DNA of 64,000 nt from Clostridium sp. BNL1100. GTDB taxonomy: Bacteria > Bacillota > Clostridia > Acetivibrionales > DSM-1351. The notes under the pieces were generated by a model. It saw only the letters and a program-made list of their open reading frames with translations, was not told the origin of the DNA and ran no database searches. This document shows positions 44,150-53,950 of this stretch, in pieces. Every line of letters starts with the position of its first letter. Within the stretch, counting starts at the first letter, position 1. The stretch lies in NCBI RefSeq assembly GCF_000244875.1, contig NC_016791.1, forward strand, positions 2,671,001 through 2,735,000. The letters are read 5' to 3'. Both the position numbers and the translations under genes were made by a program.

Positions 44150-45541
44150 TTACTTGTCAATAGGCCCAACACGTACATCTGCTCCGTCTCTGTACAAGGT
44201 ACAGTATTGAAGAGGTTCCTTTACATACATCATACATGTTCCTATTGAAACCTTTACTCCGGGATAAATATAACTTAATGCACGTATCTTGCCATTGCCT
44301 TCCTGTTGCAACTTTTCATCCAAAATTGCAATTTCATGCTTTACTTCCTCAATCTTTGTTGATAAGTATACTTTTGTCCGGACACTCTTTGTTAAAATCT
44401 CCTGCTTATCCGGAGTCAATGCACCCGCACTTTCCATCTTACGTAATATTGTAATTGCCTGATCTGCCTTTTTTATATCACTTTCCATTGAAATCATTTC
44501 TTCTCTTGCATTTTTGTATCTTTCTCTTACAGAAGGATCTGCACCTACTTCAACATCTGTAATTGTAGCCATATGTGATCCGATAACCTTAGCAACTACA
44601 ATGTTGCCGACCTTACACGTACCTCCCACCAGAAGTCCCTTGTTTCCGGTTAGCTCAAGCTTGTTCCCACATTTTACATTACTGTGCATTACGGCTTCTG
44701 CCTGAATATTGTTACTTGCTTCTATGCTGCTGTATTCTATGTATCTAGCTACTATATCACCGCCGGCAATGAGTGTTCCTTTACCCATACCCTGCATTCC
44801 CCGTCGTAATATAATATTCCCGCCGGCTCTAATTGTTGCACCTTCAACAACCCCAAATACTTCAACATTTCCACCAGCTTCTACTGAGAAACCTGATAAA
44901 ACATTTCCCTTTATAATAACGCTTCCTACGAAACTTACATTTCCTGTTGAATTATCTACATCAGCAGGAACTTCATGATTTGTATATACGCTTACTTTCG
45001 TAGCATCCAGATATTCAACCTCTCCCGCAGTAGTTGCAACAAGATTTTGTCCATCCTCAGATATTGCAACATTCTTACCTCTTGGGAGTACCGCAAGTTT
45101 ACCGCTTACAGCAGGGATAACTCTACCTTTAACGGTTTTTCCTTCCACTCCTTTTACAGGAGGAACCAAAGAGCAAAGTACCTGCCCCTCCTGAACCGAC
45201 TGAATCAGATTTAACTCTCTGTAATTTATCCTGCCATCCTCCATTAGAGTTGGAGTTTTGTTAACATCAGTGTTAAAATGATATGTAACCATCCCATTTT
45301 TACCATTTTGGGGTGCGATACCTTCCGCTACACAAAACGCTTCGTTGTACATTGGGCTTTCAACAAGATATTCTATTATATCTTCCTTGATACCAAAAAC
45401 TACTCTCTGACTGTCAAGAGCACCGATAATATCATCTTTTTTAATTGCTAAATTGTCTCCGGTGTTGTAAAGTGTTATAAAAGCTTTTAGCTCGTCTGGT
45501 GAAACCGTTACCAAAATTTTTAAATCTTTTTGTTCTACCAT
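44150..45541 (-). CDS. fapA: FapA family protein (DUF342)
   Basis: A 463-residue cytoplasmic protein of the flagellar-assembly-protein-A family. N-terminal alpha-beta part to about residue 170, then a right-handed beta-helix of glycine-rich turns (NVSFVGSVIIKGNVLSGFSVEAGGNVEVFGVVEGATIRAGGNIILRRGMQG), then a C-terminal helical hairpin and short beta end. The ATG at 45541 has AAAGGAG upstream; a longer start at 45562 overlaps sigD and is not favoured. It directly follows sigD in the flagellar operon. The family's precise role is unsettled; links to flagellar assembly and cell-surface polymers have been proposed. Confidence 0.88.
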   Translation of the reverse strand: MVEQKDLKILVTVSPDELKAFITLYNTGDNLAIKKDDIIGALDSQRVVFGIKEDIIEYLVESPMYNEAFCVAEGIAPQNGKNGMVTYHFNTDVNKTPTLMEDGRINYRELNLIQSVQEGQVLCSLVPPVKGVEGKTVKGRVIPAVSGKLAVLPRGKNVAISEDGQNLVATTAGEVEYLDATKVSVYTNHEVPADVDNSTGNVSFVGSVIIKGNVLSGFSVEAGGNVEVFGVVEGATIRAGGNIILRRGMQGMGKGTLIAGGDIVARYIEYSSIEASNNIQAEAVMHSNVKCGNKLELTGNKGLLVGGTCKVGNIVVAKVIGSHMATITDVEVGADPSVRERYKNAREEMISMESDIKKADQAITILRKMESAGALTPDKQEILTKSVRTKVYLSTKIEEVKHEIAILDEKLQQEGNGKIRALSYIYPGVKVSIGTCMMYVKEPLQYCTLYRDGADVRVGPIDK

Positions 45542-45551
45542 ATTTTCTCCT

Positions 45552-46316
45552 TTACGATTCAAGCATTATCCTATGCCTAAACAGCTTTCCCTTCATTCTA
45601 AGTAGTGCTTTTGTATGCAACTGAGAAATTCTTGATTCGGTTACATTCATTATAGCACTTATTTCCTTTAAAGTCAGTTCTTCAAAATAATAGAATGTAA
45701 TTACTGCTTTTTCTTTCTCAGGTAACTTATCTATAGAATCTGCAAGAAGTTGCTTCATTTCATTAAATTCCAGGGAAGCCTCCGGTTTGTCCTCAGTACT
45801 TTCACTGAATATTTCAAGCCCTCTCTCGTAATTTTGTTCCATGAACTCATCAAGAGACATCATTGAGGACACATTTACGTCGTTTAATAATTTATAGAAA
45901 TCGTCCATACCCAATCCCATTTTCTCAGCAACTTCCTTATCGGTTGCAGTATGGCCTTTTTCGTTTTCTATTTCAGCATATACTTTTTCGAGTTCCTTAT
46001 TTTTTTGCCTCAGTGATCTTGGAACCCAATCCATATCACGTATGCTATCTATAATTGAACCTCTTATTCTTAAAGAGGCATATGTTTCGAATTTAACACC
46101 CTTAGCGAGATCATATTTTTCTATCGCATCTATAAGGCCAAATGCACCGTATCCAACCAAATCATCAAATTCCACATTCGAACCAAAATATATACTTAAC
46201 CTTCCAGCAACATACTTTATCAGGTATGCATACTGAATTATTAGCTTTTCTTTTGCAGAAGCATCTTTAGTTTCAATATACTGTTTCCACAGATGATTAA
46301 TACTTTCGCTAAACAT
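45552..46316 (-). CDS. sigD: Flagellar/motility sigma factor (SigD/FliA)
   Basis: RNA polymerase sigma factor for late flagellar, motility and autolysin genes, 254 residues. Sigma-2 region (EFDDLVGYGAFGLIDAIEKYDLAKGVKFETYASLRIRGSIID, near residues 48-95), sigma-3 (RSLRQKNKELEKVYAEIENEKGHTATDKEVAEKMG) and sigma-4 with helix-turn-helix (LPEKEKAVITFYYFEELTLKEISAIMNVTESRISQLHTKAL). GGAGG lies seven bases before the ATG. Position at the distal end of the fla/che operon is the same as in B. subtilis, where this placement makes sigD expression sensitive to transcript completion. Confidence 0.95.
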   Translation of the reverse strand: MFSESINHLWKQYIETKDASAKEKLIIQYAYLIKYVAGRLSIYFGSNVEFDDLVGYGAFGLIDAIEKYDLAKGVKFETYASLRIRGSIIDSIRDMDWVPRSLRQKNKELEKVYAEIENEKGHTATDKEVAEKMGLGMDDFYKLLNDVNVSSMMSLDEFMEQNYERGLEIFSESTEDKPEASLEFNEMKQLLADSIDKLPEKEKAVITFYYFEELTLKEISAIMNVTESRISQLHTKALLRMKGKLFRHRIMLES

Positions 46317-46358
46317 GTTAGTCCTCCAATTAGTATCTTACTATAAATATCACTAAAG

Positions 46359-46748
46359 TTACTCTTTCATTCTAGTCCTCACTGCCTGTGATAAATCTAG
46401 TGGAGTAAAGCCATCGTCTAGATTGCTATCTGCAACTAAATCCAGGTTGTTACCTAAATGTTGCTCTTTGGCCAATTTTTCCGCCTTTTCTTTTTCTATT
46501 CTCAATCTCTCCTGATTTTCCTCTTCCTTCTTTTCCTTTTCAGCCTGCTCCTTCAGCTTGTTTTGTTCTCCTACAATGCCGGTAATAGTAGCTTTTAATA
46601 GTGTACCGATAAAATAAAAGATTACCATTGCAATTATCATATATATACAAGTCTGATTCAAACTTTTATTATTGCTAATACCGATTAATCCTGTAATAAT
46701 AGCTGCAAACAATGCAAATAGAAACGGTATTTTCATGATTGTCTCCAT
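46359..46748 (-). CDS. Small membrane protein with coiled-coil tail between cheD and sigD
   Basis: A 129-residue protein with two membrane helices (near residues 7-25 and 32-54) and a strongly charged Glu/Lys coiled coil (near 58-98), ending in DGFTPLDLSQAVRTRMKE. GAGGTG precedes the ATG. It has no counterpart at this place in the B. subtilis operon. The last 20 residues look conserved-motif-like and might bind a partner. Function unknown; a part in flagellar assembly or placement is inferred only from the operon. Confidence 0.72.
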   Translation of the reverse strand: METIMKIPFLFALFAAIITGLIGISNNKSLNQTCIYMIIAMVIFYFIGTLLKATITGIVGEQNKLKEQAEKEKKEEENQERLRIEKEKAEKLAKEQHLGNNLDLVADSNLDDGFTPLDLSQAVRTRMKE

Positions 46749-46787
46749 TCTTACACCTCAGTTGTAAAACAAAATCATATCTTCTCT

Positions 46788-47276
46788 CTATATTTGTTTT
46801 ATTCCAAAACCGATTGTTTTTATCATTAGTCTTCCATCATCGGAATACAGTTCTATGGTACGTCCGTAATTTCCTCCTGTATCCTCTGATATGATGGGAA
46901 TATTTAATAGTTTGAGTTTTTCCTTTGATGCAACCACATTTCTGTATCCTATTCTCATTAAATCCGAACTTTGATTGAATACGAACATTTGGGCTCCACC
47001 GGCTAGTTTTGCTACTATTCTGTCCTTCCTTGCACCAAGTTTTATCATGTCATCTACTAATTTTACTATAGCCGTATCAGCAAATTTAGCAATATTACTG
47101 TTATTTTTTGCCTGTTCGCTGCAAGGCAGCATAACATGTGCTAATCCGGCTATTTTTGATGTAGAATCATACAGGGCAACCCCCACACATGAACCGAGAC
47201 CTAATGTAGTTATCATACAAGGATGACGCGATGAATTAAGGTCAGCCATACCGACCTTTATAATTTCAATATCCAT
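46788..47276 (-). CDS. cheD: Chemoreceptor glutamine deamidase CheD
   Basis: Deamidates glutamines on chemoreceptors and is controlled by CheC. 162 residues. The catalytic Cys is residue 30 in TTLGLGSCVGVALYD and the His is residue 47 in GLAHVML; the later VAKLAGGAQMF and NIPIISEDTGGNYGRTI blocks are typical. Its ATG shares one base with the cheC stop (TAATG), giving translational coupling that fits the CheC-CheD complex. Confidence 0.95.
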   Translation of the reverse strand: MDIEIIKVGMADLNSSRHPCMITTLGLGSCVGVALYDSTSKIAGLAHVMLPCSEQAKNNSNIAKFADTAIVKLVDDMIKLGARKDRIVAKLAGGAQMFVFNQSSDLMRIGYRNVVASKEKLKLLNIPIISEDTGGNYGRTIELYSDDGRLMIKTIGFGIKQI

Positions 47277-47896
47277 TATTCTATAACTCCCAATGCTCTT
47301 AATAGTATCTCGTATGATTCAACATCAGGTATCAGTAGAAAGTCTCCAAAAACCCTTGTAATACCTTCACTAAACTCAGTCTCTATGTACAATACCGAAT
47401 CGCCGACCTTACCAAACTCAATTGCCGGTACACTCAGTATTGCACCTGCCATGTCAATAGCCAGTTCAGGTACAGAAGGCAATATTTTTAAGTTTGTCAA
47501 GCCAGCCAATGCTGAAAGATATGATGCCGTTAGTATGTTACCGATTTCCTTTAGTGCAGATAACTCCAATTCGTTAAAATCCAGATTAGTTTCATCATTG
47601 GAACCCAGTAATATATTTACCAGTTTTCTAGCAGCATTAATGTCCAAAATAAACATCATATTACCAGTTATATCCCCGGTTACATTAAGCAAAATTCCAA
47701 CGACAAGTATTTCTTCACCGCCAAGAATCTGACTTACCCTGTCAAATCCCATTATTTTAACTTCGGGTACAGCCATATCCACTTTTTTGTCTATCATTTT
47801 GGCCAAAGAAGTTACTGCATTTCCTGCTCCTATATTTCCAATCTCTCTAAGTACATCCATCTGAATATTGTTTAATTCATCAAAACTAATTGACAT
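47276..47896 (-). CDS. cheC: CheY-P phosphatase CheC
   Basis: Dephosphorylates CheY-P and inhibits or recruits CheD. 206 residues with two copies of the phosphatase motif: LREIGNIGAGNAVTSLAKM near residue 14 and LKEIGNILTASYLSALAGL near residue 112, both with the catalytic Glu and Asn. The ATG at 47896 has AGGGG upstream. Coupled to cheD by a one-base overlap. CheY-P would bind preferentially in the Bacillus-type adaptation system. Confidence 0.95.
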   Translation of the reverse strand: MSISFDELNNIQMDVLREIGNIGAGNAVTSLAKMIDKKVDMAVPEVKIMGFDRVSQILGGEEILVVGILLNVTGDITGNMMFILDINAARKLVNILLGSNDETNLDFNELELSALKEIGNILTASYLSALAGLTNLKILPSVPELAIDMAGAILSVPAIEFGKVGDSVLYIETEFSEGITRVFGDFLLIPDVESYEILLRALGVIE

Positions 47897-47927
47897 CACT
47901 CATACCCCTATTTTTATATTTAAACAA

Positions 47928-48374
47928 TTATATTTTAACAAGCTTATCGAAATTCAGAAGTGTTACAATTTCTCCGTCAACCTTACCAATTCCGAATATA
48001 TAGTCCGCTATAGTACTGTTCATCAAACTTGCAGCACTCTCAATAGACTCTCCGCCCAGCTGTATTGTTTGAAGTACCTGATCAACTATGACCCCTATAG
48101 AAACTTCTTCAAGCTTCAAAATTATTATACGTGTTTCTTCTGTCTCTTCTGCTACAGGAAGATTGAATTTTAGTCTTAAATCCATTACAGGGATTATGTC
48201 TCCTCTTAGATTTATAACACCCTTAATATACGGTGGTGTTTTAGGTACCCTTGTTATTGTTTTCATTCTGTCTATAGTGGTAATTTTTAGTGAGTCAATA
48301 CCAAAACGCTCTTCTCCGAGACTAAATACAATAAACTGTTTTGTTTCAAATTCTTGAAGTTGTAAGTCAGCCAT
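47928..48374 (-). CDS. cheW: Chemotaxis coupling protein CheW
   Basis: Adaptor linking chemoreceptors to CheA. 148 residues, a single SH3-like CheW domain: FIVFSLGEERFGIDSLKI, KTPPYIKGVINLRGDIIPVMDLRLKF and VIVDQVLQTIQLGGESIE. The ATG at 48374 follows GGAG and gives the usual length; the frame extends seven codons upstream. Transcribed between cheA and cheC, 125 bases after the cheA stop. Confidence 0.95.
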   Translation of the reverse strand: MADLQLQEFETKQFIVFSLGEERFGIDSLKITTIDRMKTITRVPKTPPYIKGVINLRGDIIPVMDLRLKFNLPVAEETEETRIIILKLEEVSIGVIVDQVLQTIQLGGESIESAASLMNSTIADYIFGIGKVDGEIVTLLNFDKLVKI

Positions 48375-48499
48375 ATTTATCTCCATTTCCGTCACAGACT
48401 AAAGTAATGTATAATGCATCTTTCCGGTCTGTGCCATTTTTTTATTTTATTTACGAATCCTTGTCCGAAATCCGCATATGAAAATTATAGTCCTCATCG

Positions 48500-50578
48500 T
48501 TAAGTAATGGAATTTACATCAACTATTAATGCCACATTTCCGTCACCAAGTATTGTAGCCCCTGCTAAATACTTGATTCCGGTCAGGAGTTTGCCCAAGG
48601 ACTTAATAACTATTTCCTGTTGTCCTATAACACTGTCTACAACAAGTCCTGTCAGCTTTTCACCTTTTCTCACAATTACTATCTTCAACTGCTTCTGGTT
48701 AGCCTGCTCATCACGGTTTGGAACCTCCAGAGAATCAGCAAGCCTTGTGATAGGCACAACCATGTTACGAAGCAATATAACCTCCTGTCCCTGAACTGTT
48801 TTAACCTCTTCAGCAGACCAATTGTATATCTGATAAATCGCACCTAACGGTATGGCATATTTTTCTCCGCCTACATTTACCAATAATGCCTGATATATTG
48901 CAAGAGTCAGCGGCAATTTAATAATAAATTTACTTCCCTTACCGCTTTGCGTTTCAACTTCAACCGTACCTCCAAGCTGCTCAATTTTAGTTTTAACTAC
49001 GTCAAGGCCCACACCTCTCCCCGACAATCCTGTAATCTTGTCGGCTGTGCTGAAGCTTGGTCTGAAAAGAAGCTCTATAGCCTCCTGTTGAGTCATGGAA
49101 CTGGAAGCTTCTTTAGTTATTATACCGTTTTCTACAGCTTTATTCTTTATCTTTTCTATATTTATGCCTGCACCGTCATCTTCAACCTCAATTAATACGT
49201 TATTTCCTGACTGGTATGCTGTAAGGTTGATTCTTCCTAGCTCAGACTTACCAAGTTCTTTTCTTTTTTCGGTAGATTCCAGACCGTGGTCGCAGGAGTT
49301 TCTGAGCAAGTGGATAAGAGGATCTCCGATTTCATCAATAACAGTCCTGTCAAGTTCTGTTTCCTCACCCGACATCTTCAATTCTATTTCTTTTCCCAAA
49401 TCCTTTGCAATATCTCTGATCATTCTAGGGAAGCGATTGAATACGGTCTCAACAGGAACCATTCTTACCTTCATAACTGCGTCATTCAGATTAGTTGTTA
49501 TTCTTTCAAGGTATTCAAGAGTTTCATGGTATTCCTGAGGCTTTTCGGTTATATCAGTTCCTTCAAGTCTCGTCTTTGTTATTATAAGTTCTCCAACCAG
49601 ATTCATTAAAACATCAAGTCTGTCTATATCAACTCTGACTGTTCTCTGTGTTTTTTTAGGAGCGTTATTAGCACTTTGTTTTGCAGCTTCCTGACTCTCA
49701 ACGGCATGTTTTTGAGCCTCCTGCGCAGTTTCACTGGCTTTTGTCTCAGAAACAGGTTTATTTTCGTCTGCAACTGAAGACGAACTGTCAGCATCAAACT
49801 TTTCAAGAGTGGTTATAATTACTTCATCGACCTCTGCTATGGAATTCAATTCCTTTGCAAAAAGTTGTTCATTTTCTTTTGACACTACAATTACTGTGAA
49901 TTCATTATCAAATTTTTCATCTTCAATATCTTGCACTGAAGGCTGTGACTTTATAATTTCACCATATCTTTCCAACGTCTGGAACAATATGAATGCTCTC
50001 GCTGATTTCAACAAACAACCGCTGTTAAGTACCAGAGTAATCTTTAATGCATTAATGCCCATATCTTTTGCTTTGTTGACTGCATTTTTCTCAAACTCAT
50101 CAAGCTGCATCTGTGCAGTTAAATATTTACCCTCATTAACAGGCTGTTCTGCCTTCTCTGCTGTTCTTGTTTTCTCCGGAGTTTTAACAGTACCCTTATT
50201 GGCAAGTATCTCATTTAGAGCGTCTATTACATTTTTATATTCTTTATCGCCCTCGCCGCCGGTATTAACTACACTGTTTACATAATTTTCAAGTGCATCG
50301 AGACACTTAAACAATACATCAACAAGGTCTGAAGTAACCTTGATTTCATCGTTTCTAATAGCATGAAGAACATTTTCCATATCATGGGTCAACTTTGTCA
50401 TTTTTGTATAGCCCATGGTTCCTGCCATTCCTTTAAGTGTATGTGCTACCCTGAAAATCTCGTTCAACACATCTTTATCTTCAGGATCCTTTTCTATCTG
50501 CAAAAGACATTCATTCAAGCTCTGAACGTGTTCTTTTGCTTCCTCTATGAATATTTGTAAATACTGACTCATATCCAT
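48500..50578 (-). CDS. cheA: Chemotaxis histidine kinase CheA
   Basis: Receptor-coupled kinase that phosphorylates CheY and CheB. 692 residues. P1 with phospho-His 46 in VAHTLKGMAGTMGY; P2 region about 140-270 (CheY/CheB docking), a Lys/Ala/Glu-rich linker; P3 dimerisation about 315-380 (VDIDRLDVLMNLVGELIITKTRL); P4 ATPase with HLLRNSCDHGLES, VEDDGAGI and GLSGRGVGLDVVK; P5 CheW-like end. GGGGGTG lies upstream of the ATG, two bases beyond the cheB stop. Confidence 0.96.
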   Translation of the reverse strand: MDMSQYLQIFIEEAKEHVQSLNECLLQIEKDPEDKDVLNEIFRVAHTLKGMAGTMGYTKMTKLTHDMENVLHAIRNDEIKVTSDLVDVLFKCLDALENYVNSVVNTGGEGDKEYKNVIDALNEILANKGTVKTPEKTRTAEKAEQPVNEGKYLTAQMQLDEFEKNAVNKAKDMGINALKITLVLNSGCLLKSARAFILFQTLERYGEIIKSQPSVQDIEDEKFDNEFTVIVVSKENEQLFAKELNSIAEVDEVIITTLEKFDADSSSSVADENKPVSETKASETAQEAQKHAVESQEAAKQSANNAPKKTQRTVRVDIDRLDVLMNLVGELIITKTRLEGTDITEKPQEYHETLEYLERITTNLNDAVMKVRMVPVETVFNRFPRMIRDIAKDLGKEIELKMSGEETELDRTVIDEIGDPLIHLLRNSCDHGLESTEKRKELGKSELGRINLTAYQSGNNVLIEVEDDGAGINIEKIKNKAVENGIITKEASSSMTQQEAIELLFRPSFSTADKITGLSGRGVGLDVVKTKIEQLGGTVEVETQSGKGSKFIIKLPLTLAIYQALLVNVGGEKYAIPLGAIYQIYNWSAEEVKTVQGQEVILLRNMVVPITRLADSLEVPNRDEQANQKQLKIVIVRKGEKLTGLVVDSVIGQQEIVIKSLGKLLTGIKYLAGATILGDGNVALIVDVNSIT

Positions 50579-50579
50579 T

Positions 50580-51650
50580 TTAACGCACCCCCAAATATTG
50601 GATTATTTCACTTGGAATTTTATCAAGTGATACTATTTTGTCTACTGCACCGGTTTGTACTGCCATTTTCGGCATTCCATAAACTACGCTTGTTTCTTCG
50701 TCTTGGGCTATTATAAAACTTTTATTTACTTCCTTTAATTTTTTAATTCCTACACTCCCATCAGCACCCATACCTGTCAGAATAACACCGATTATATTTT
50801 TTAGCCCAGTTTCCGACAAAGAAGTCATCATAACATCTACTGATGGTCTGTGTCCTCCGACAGGAGGAGATTTGTCCAAATTAATTATTATATCACCATT
50901 TGCAGATGTTTGAATCTTCATGTGTGAGTCCCCCGGTGCTATATATGCATAACCCTCAAGTACTTTTTCTTTATGGGTTGCTTCTTTGACTATCAAGTCA
51001 CTCTTACTATCCAGTCTTTCTGCAAGAGACTTTGTAAATCCGGGAGGCATGTGCTGAACAACCAGAACTGCTATGGACATATCTCTCGGTAAATAAGGTA
51101 TAACCGTTTGCAATGCCTTTGGTCCACCTGTAGAACTTCCGATTGCTATAATATTTTTCACAGGCTTTGTGCTTTTTGAGGTCACTCTTTTATCATTATC
51201 TATCGACTTTTTCTGAATAGATTTTAGCTTAATATTTTTAGCTATAATAATTTTTTCTATTATTTCATTTCGTTTAGAATCATTTTTAATTTCAAATATA
51301 TTCTTGGGCTTTACAACAAAATCAACTGCACCTTCATCCAGTGCTCTTATGGTCATTTCAGTACCATACTCTGTTTCACTTCCAAACATTATTACGGGTC
51401 TTGGAATTCTCTGCATAATTTGCCTCAGACAGTTAATTCCGTCCATTACAGGCATGTCTACATCTAATGTTACCACATCCGGATGCAGATGATGTATTTT
51501 TTCCAATGCATCCTTGCCATCAACAGCAGTACCAACCACAGAAATAGAATTATCTGAGTTAAGCATGTCTGATAACACTTTTCTCATAAATGCAGAATCA
51601 TCTACAATCAATACCTTTATTGGATTGTTCTTTTTTAAATTTAAACTCAT
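50580..51650 (-). CDS. cheB: Chemoreceptor methylesterase CheB
   Basis: Response-regulator methylesterase removing methyl groups from chemoreceptors. 356 residues. The receiver has phospho-acceptor Asp 63 in VVTLDVDMPVMDG. The esterase domain (about 165-350) has the catalytic Ser in IAIGSSTGGPKAL, the His in VVQHMPPGFT and the Asp in LTGMGADGSVG. GAGG lies upstream of the ATG. No cheR is in the window. A 174-base gap before it may hold an internal promoter: it contains TATAAT but no good -35. Confidence 0.95.
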   Translation of the reverse strand: MSLNLKKNNPIKVLIVDDSAFMRKVLSDMLNSDNSISVVGTAVDGKDALEKIHHLHPDVVTLDVDMPVMDGINCLRQIMQRIPRPVIMFGSETEYGTEMTIRALDEGAVDFVVKPKNIFEIKNDSKRNEIIEKIIIAKNIKLKSIQKKSIDNDKRVTSKSTKPVKNIIAIGSSTGGPKALQTVIPYLPRDMSIAVLVVQHMPPGFTKSLAERLDSKSDLIVKEATHKEKVLEGYAYIAPGDSHMKIQTSANGDIIINLDKSPPVGGHRPSVDVMMTSLSETGLKNIIGVILTGMGADGSVGIKKLKEVNKSFIIAQDEETSVVYGMPKMAVQTGAVDKIVSLDKIPSEIIQYLGVR

Positions 51651-51824
51651 TGGTTACCTCAGCCTTTTATTAGAAGTTTCATTGCTGACCTACTATTATC
51701 CTATTATCTTCTTCATGTCTTTGTAGCCAATTTTATATACTTTAAATATAAATTTTTATTTTTTCCCCGTTAAAATTATAAAACATACCAAAATAATCCT
51801 ATCTAATTATAGTATACTCTCTTA

Positions 51825-52730
51825 TTAATGAGTAAACAACCCAACAAAACGGTTCAGGAAACCTTTAATGCCAGATTGTGTATTTTTTTGTTGATTTATG
51901 TCGTTTTTTATGAGTGTATCAGCAAGTTCTATGAACAATTTGCTGGTGTAATTTTTAGGATAGCTTAATAAATACGGTTTCTGAAGCTTTACTGATTTTA
52001 TTAACATCTGATCAAAGGGCAAATAACCCAAGGACTGAAGCTTCATACCTAAAAACTTTTCAGAAACCATTGCAAAGTTATTGTATACATTTCTAGCCTC
52101 TTGCTCACTTTCAGCTCTGTTTATCAAAACATTTATAGCACAGTCCTTTTTTATATTTGACACAGTCTTTACTAATGCATATGCATCAGTAATTGACGTC
52201 GGTTCGGGTGTTACAACAAGAACAACTTCGTCCGCAGACATTACAAAATTCATAACAGTATCAGATAAACCGGCACCTGTATCTATTAAAATATAATCAG
52301 CAATATGATCAAGTAATGACATATTTGCCATAAAAATTTCCAAGGAACTTTTGTCAAGATTAATTAGTTCCTGTACCCCTGACCCACCGGAAATAAATTT
52401 TATATTACCCGGTCCGTCACACAATATATCCAATAAACCTTTGCCATTTTTAATACAATCCAGCATTGTGTATTTAGGAACTATTCCAAATACGACATCT
52501 ATATTTGATAAACCCAAGTCAGCATCAATTATTACAACTCTGTAGCCTCTTTGACTAAGAGCTATTGCAAGGTTAACGGTAACATTTGTTTTACCTACTC
52601 CACCTTTTCCGCTGGTGACAGTAATAACCTTTGCACGCTTTTGTTCTGCTAAGTTTTGAGGCTGCTGCGGGTTTTCCGTTTTATTAAGATTATTAACTAT
52701 CTGCCTTAACTTATCAGCTTGATCTATCAT
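51825..52730 (-). CDS. flhG: Flagellar number regulator FlhG (MinD-like ATPase)
   Basis: ParA/MinD-type ATPase that works with FlhF to set flagellar number and placement. 301 residues. Deviant Walker A TSGKGGVGKTNVTVNLA near residue 39, VIIDADLGLSNIDVVFG and DYILIDTGAGLSD. The C-terminal region (about 270-301) is hydrophobic enough to be a membrane-targeting helix. It starts one base after the flhF stop, so the two are translationally linked, as in other Firmicutes. Confidence 0.94.
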   Translation of the reverse strand: MIDQADKLRQIVNNLNKTENPQQPQNLAEQKRAKVITVTSGKGGVGKTNVTVNLAIALSQRGYRVVIIDADLGLSNIDVVFGIVPKYTMLDCIKNGKGLLDILCDGPGNIKFISGGSGVQELINLDKSSLEIFMANMSLLDHIADYILIDTGAGLSDTVMNFVMSADEVVLVVTPEPTSITDAYALVKTVSNIKKDCAINVLINRAESEQEARNVYNNFAMVSEKFLGMKLQSLGYLPFDQMLIKSVKLQKPYLLSYPKNYTSKLFIELADTLIKNDINQQKNTQSGIKGFLNRFVGLFTH

Positions 52731-52731
52731 A

Positions 52732-53901
52732 TTATGTTATACTCCCCAGTAGATTTTTTGATATCTTTTCTGTGTTCACCACTTCTATATCATCGGGTAC
52801 ATTTTGTCCGTTAGTTATATACGCCAAAGGTTTATCCGAGTAGCATTTTGTATTGAGTATACTGCCATAAACAGGCGTTTCATCAAGCTTTGTAAAGATA
52901 AGTCTGTAATTTGGTATAAATCCGTAATTTTTAATTATATCTCTGCAGTTTTTTGAGCTTACCGTTGCACTCAGTACAAGGAATACTTCATCTGCATTGC
53001 AGACTTCTATGATTTTTTGTAATTCCTCAAACTTTTGTTTATCCCGGTAGCTGCAGCCTGCAGTGTCTATAAGTATTACATCCTTGTCACTGTAATTCTC
53101 TATTTGACTGCTAATTTCCTCTACCGAATATGCAATTGATATCGGTATTCCAAGTATCTCTGCATAAGTCTTTAGCTGGTCGACAGCAGCTATTCTATAA
53201 GTATCAGCAGTTATAAAACCGACGTTTTTATTGTTAGTCAACATAAATGAAGCAGCAAGTTTAGCAAGTGTAGTTGTTTTTCCTACACCGGTAGGGCCCA
53301 CGAACAGTATTACCGTTGGCTTGCCATCCTGCCTGAAGTTGATAGGTTCTGCCTTGCCCAATATTGAAGATATAACAGATAACATAGCGACTGATGCATC
53401 ATTAATATTTCTTGCATCACTCTTCTCAGCGACTTTTTCTATGATCTTCTGTGCAATATCCTGATCTACTTCATTTTTCAGCAGGTTATTGTATAATAAT
53501 TGAAAAACCTGTGACAATTGTGCAGTTTCATCACTTTTAGCAACATCAGCACTTTTGTTTTCCGGTTTTATAATGTCAAGTATACGATCCAATAAAGTCT
53601 CTATTTTAGTTACTTTATTCTCTAGCTGAGTTATTTTTTCCTCTTTTTGTGACAGCATATTTTTAGGGCTTACATCGTTTTCCAAGGAATTATCAGGTCT
53701 TGTTAACTCCTTTCTGGACGTTTTTGCTGAATCATCATCTATTGCAGCCATTACCTCCATCATAGGACTGGTAAAATACTTTTTAAAGCCTTTTTGCCTT
53801 ACTTTTTTTGTACTCAATATAATTGCATCATTTCCCAGATCCATTTTGACTTTCAGCAAAGCTTCCTGTGTATTTTTACCCATATAGCGCTTTATTTTCA
53901 T
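52732..53901 (-). CDS. flhF: Flagellar biosynthesis GTPase FlhF
   Basis: SRP-type GTPase that positions the flagellar basal body. 389 residues. An N-terminal B domain starting MKIKRYMGKNTQEALLKVKMDLG is followed by an N domain and the GTPase G domain with P-loop FVGPTGVGKTTTLAKLAA near residue 203, VGFITADTYRIAAVDQLKTYAE, DVILIDTAGCSYRD and FTKLDETPVYGSI. GGAGG lies seven bases before the ATG. 49 bases downstream of flhA. Confidence 0.95.
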   Translation of the reverse strand: MKIKRYMGKNTQEALLKVKMDLGNDAIILSTKKVRQKGFKKYFTSPMMEVMAAIDDDSAKTSRKELTRPDNSLENDVSPKNMLSQKEEKITQLENKVTKIETLLDRILDIIKPENKSADVAKSDETAQLSQVFQLLYNNLLKNEVDQDIAQKIIEKVAEKSDARNINDASVAMLSVISSILGKAEPINFRQDGKPTVILFVGPTGVGKTTTLAKLAASFMLTNNKNVGFITADTYRIAAVDQLKTYAEILGIPISIAYSVEEISSQIENYSDKDVILIDTAGCSYRDKQKFEELQKIIEVCNADEVFLVLSATVSSKNCRDIIKNYGFIPNYRLIFTKLDETPVYGSILNTKCYSDKPLAYITNGQNVPDDIEVVNTEKISKNLLGSIT

Positions 53902-53950
53902 ACGTTAACCTCCGGATTTGTTTGCAATAGACTACTCTTATTAGTCTCCA

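Noticed and set aside
44959-45214. Plus-strand frame within fapA
   Set aside because: Shadow of the fapA reading frame, without start signals.
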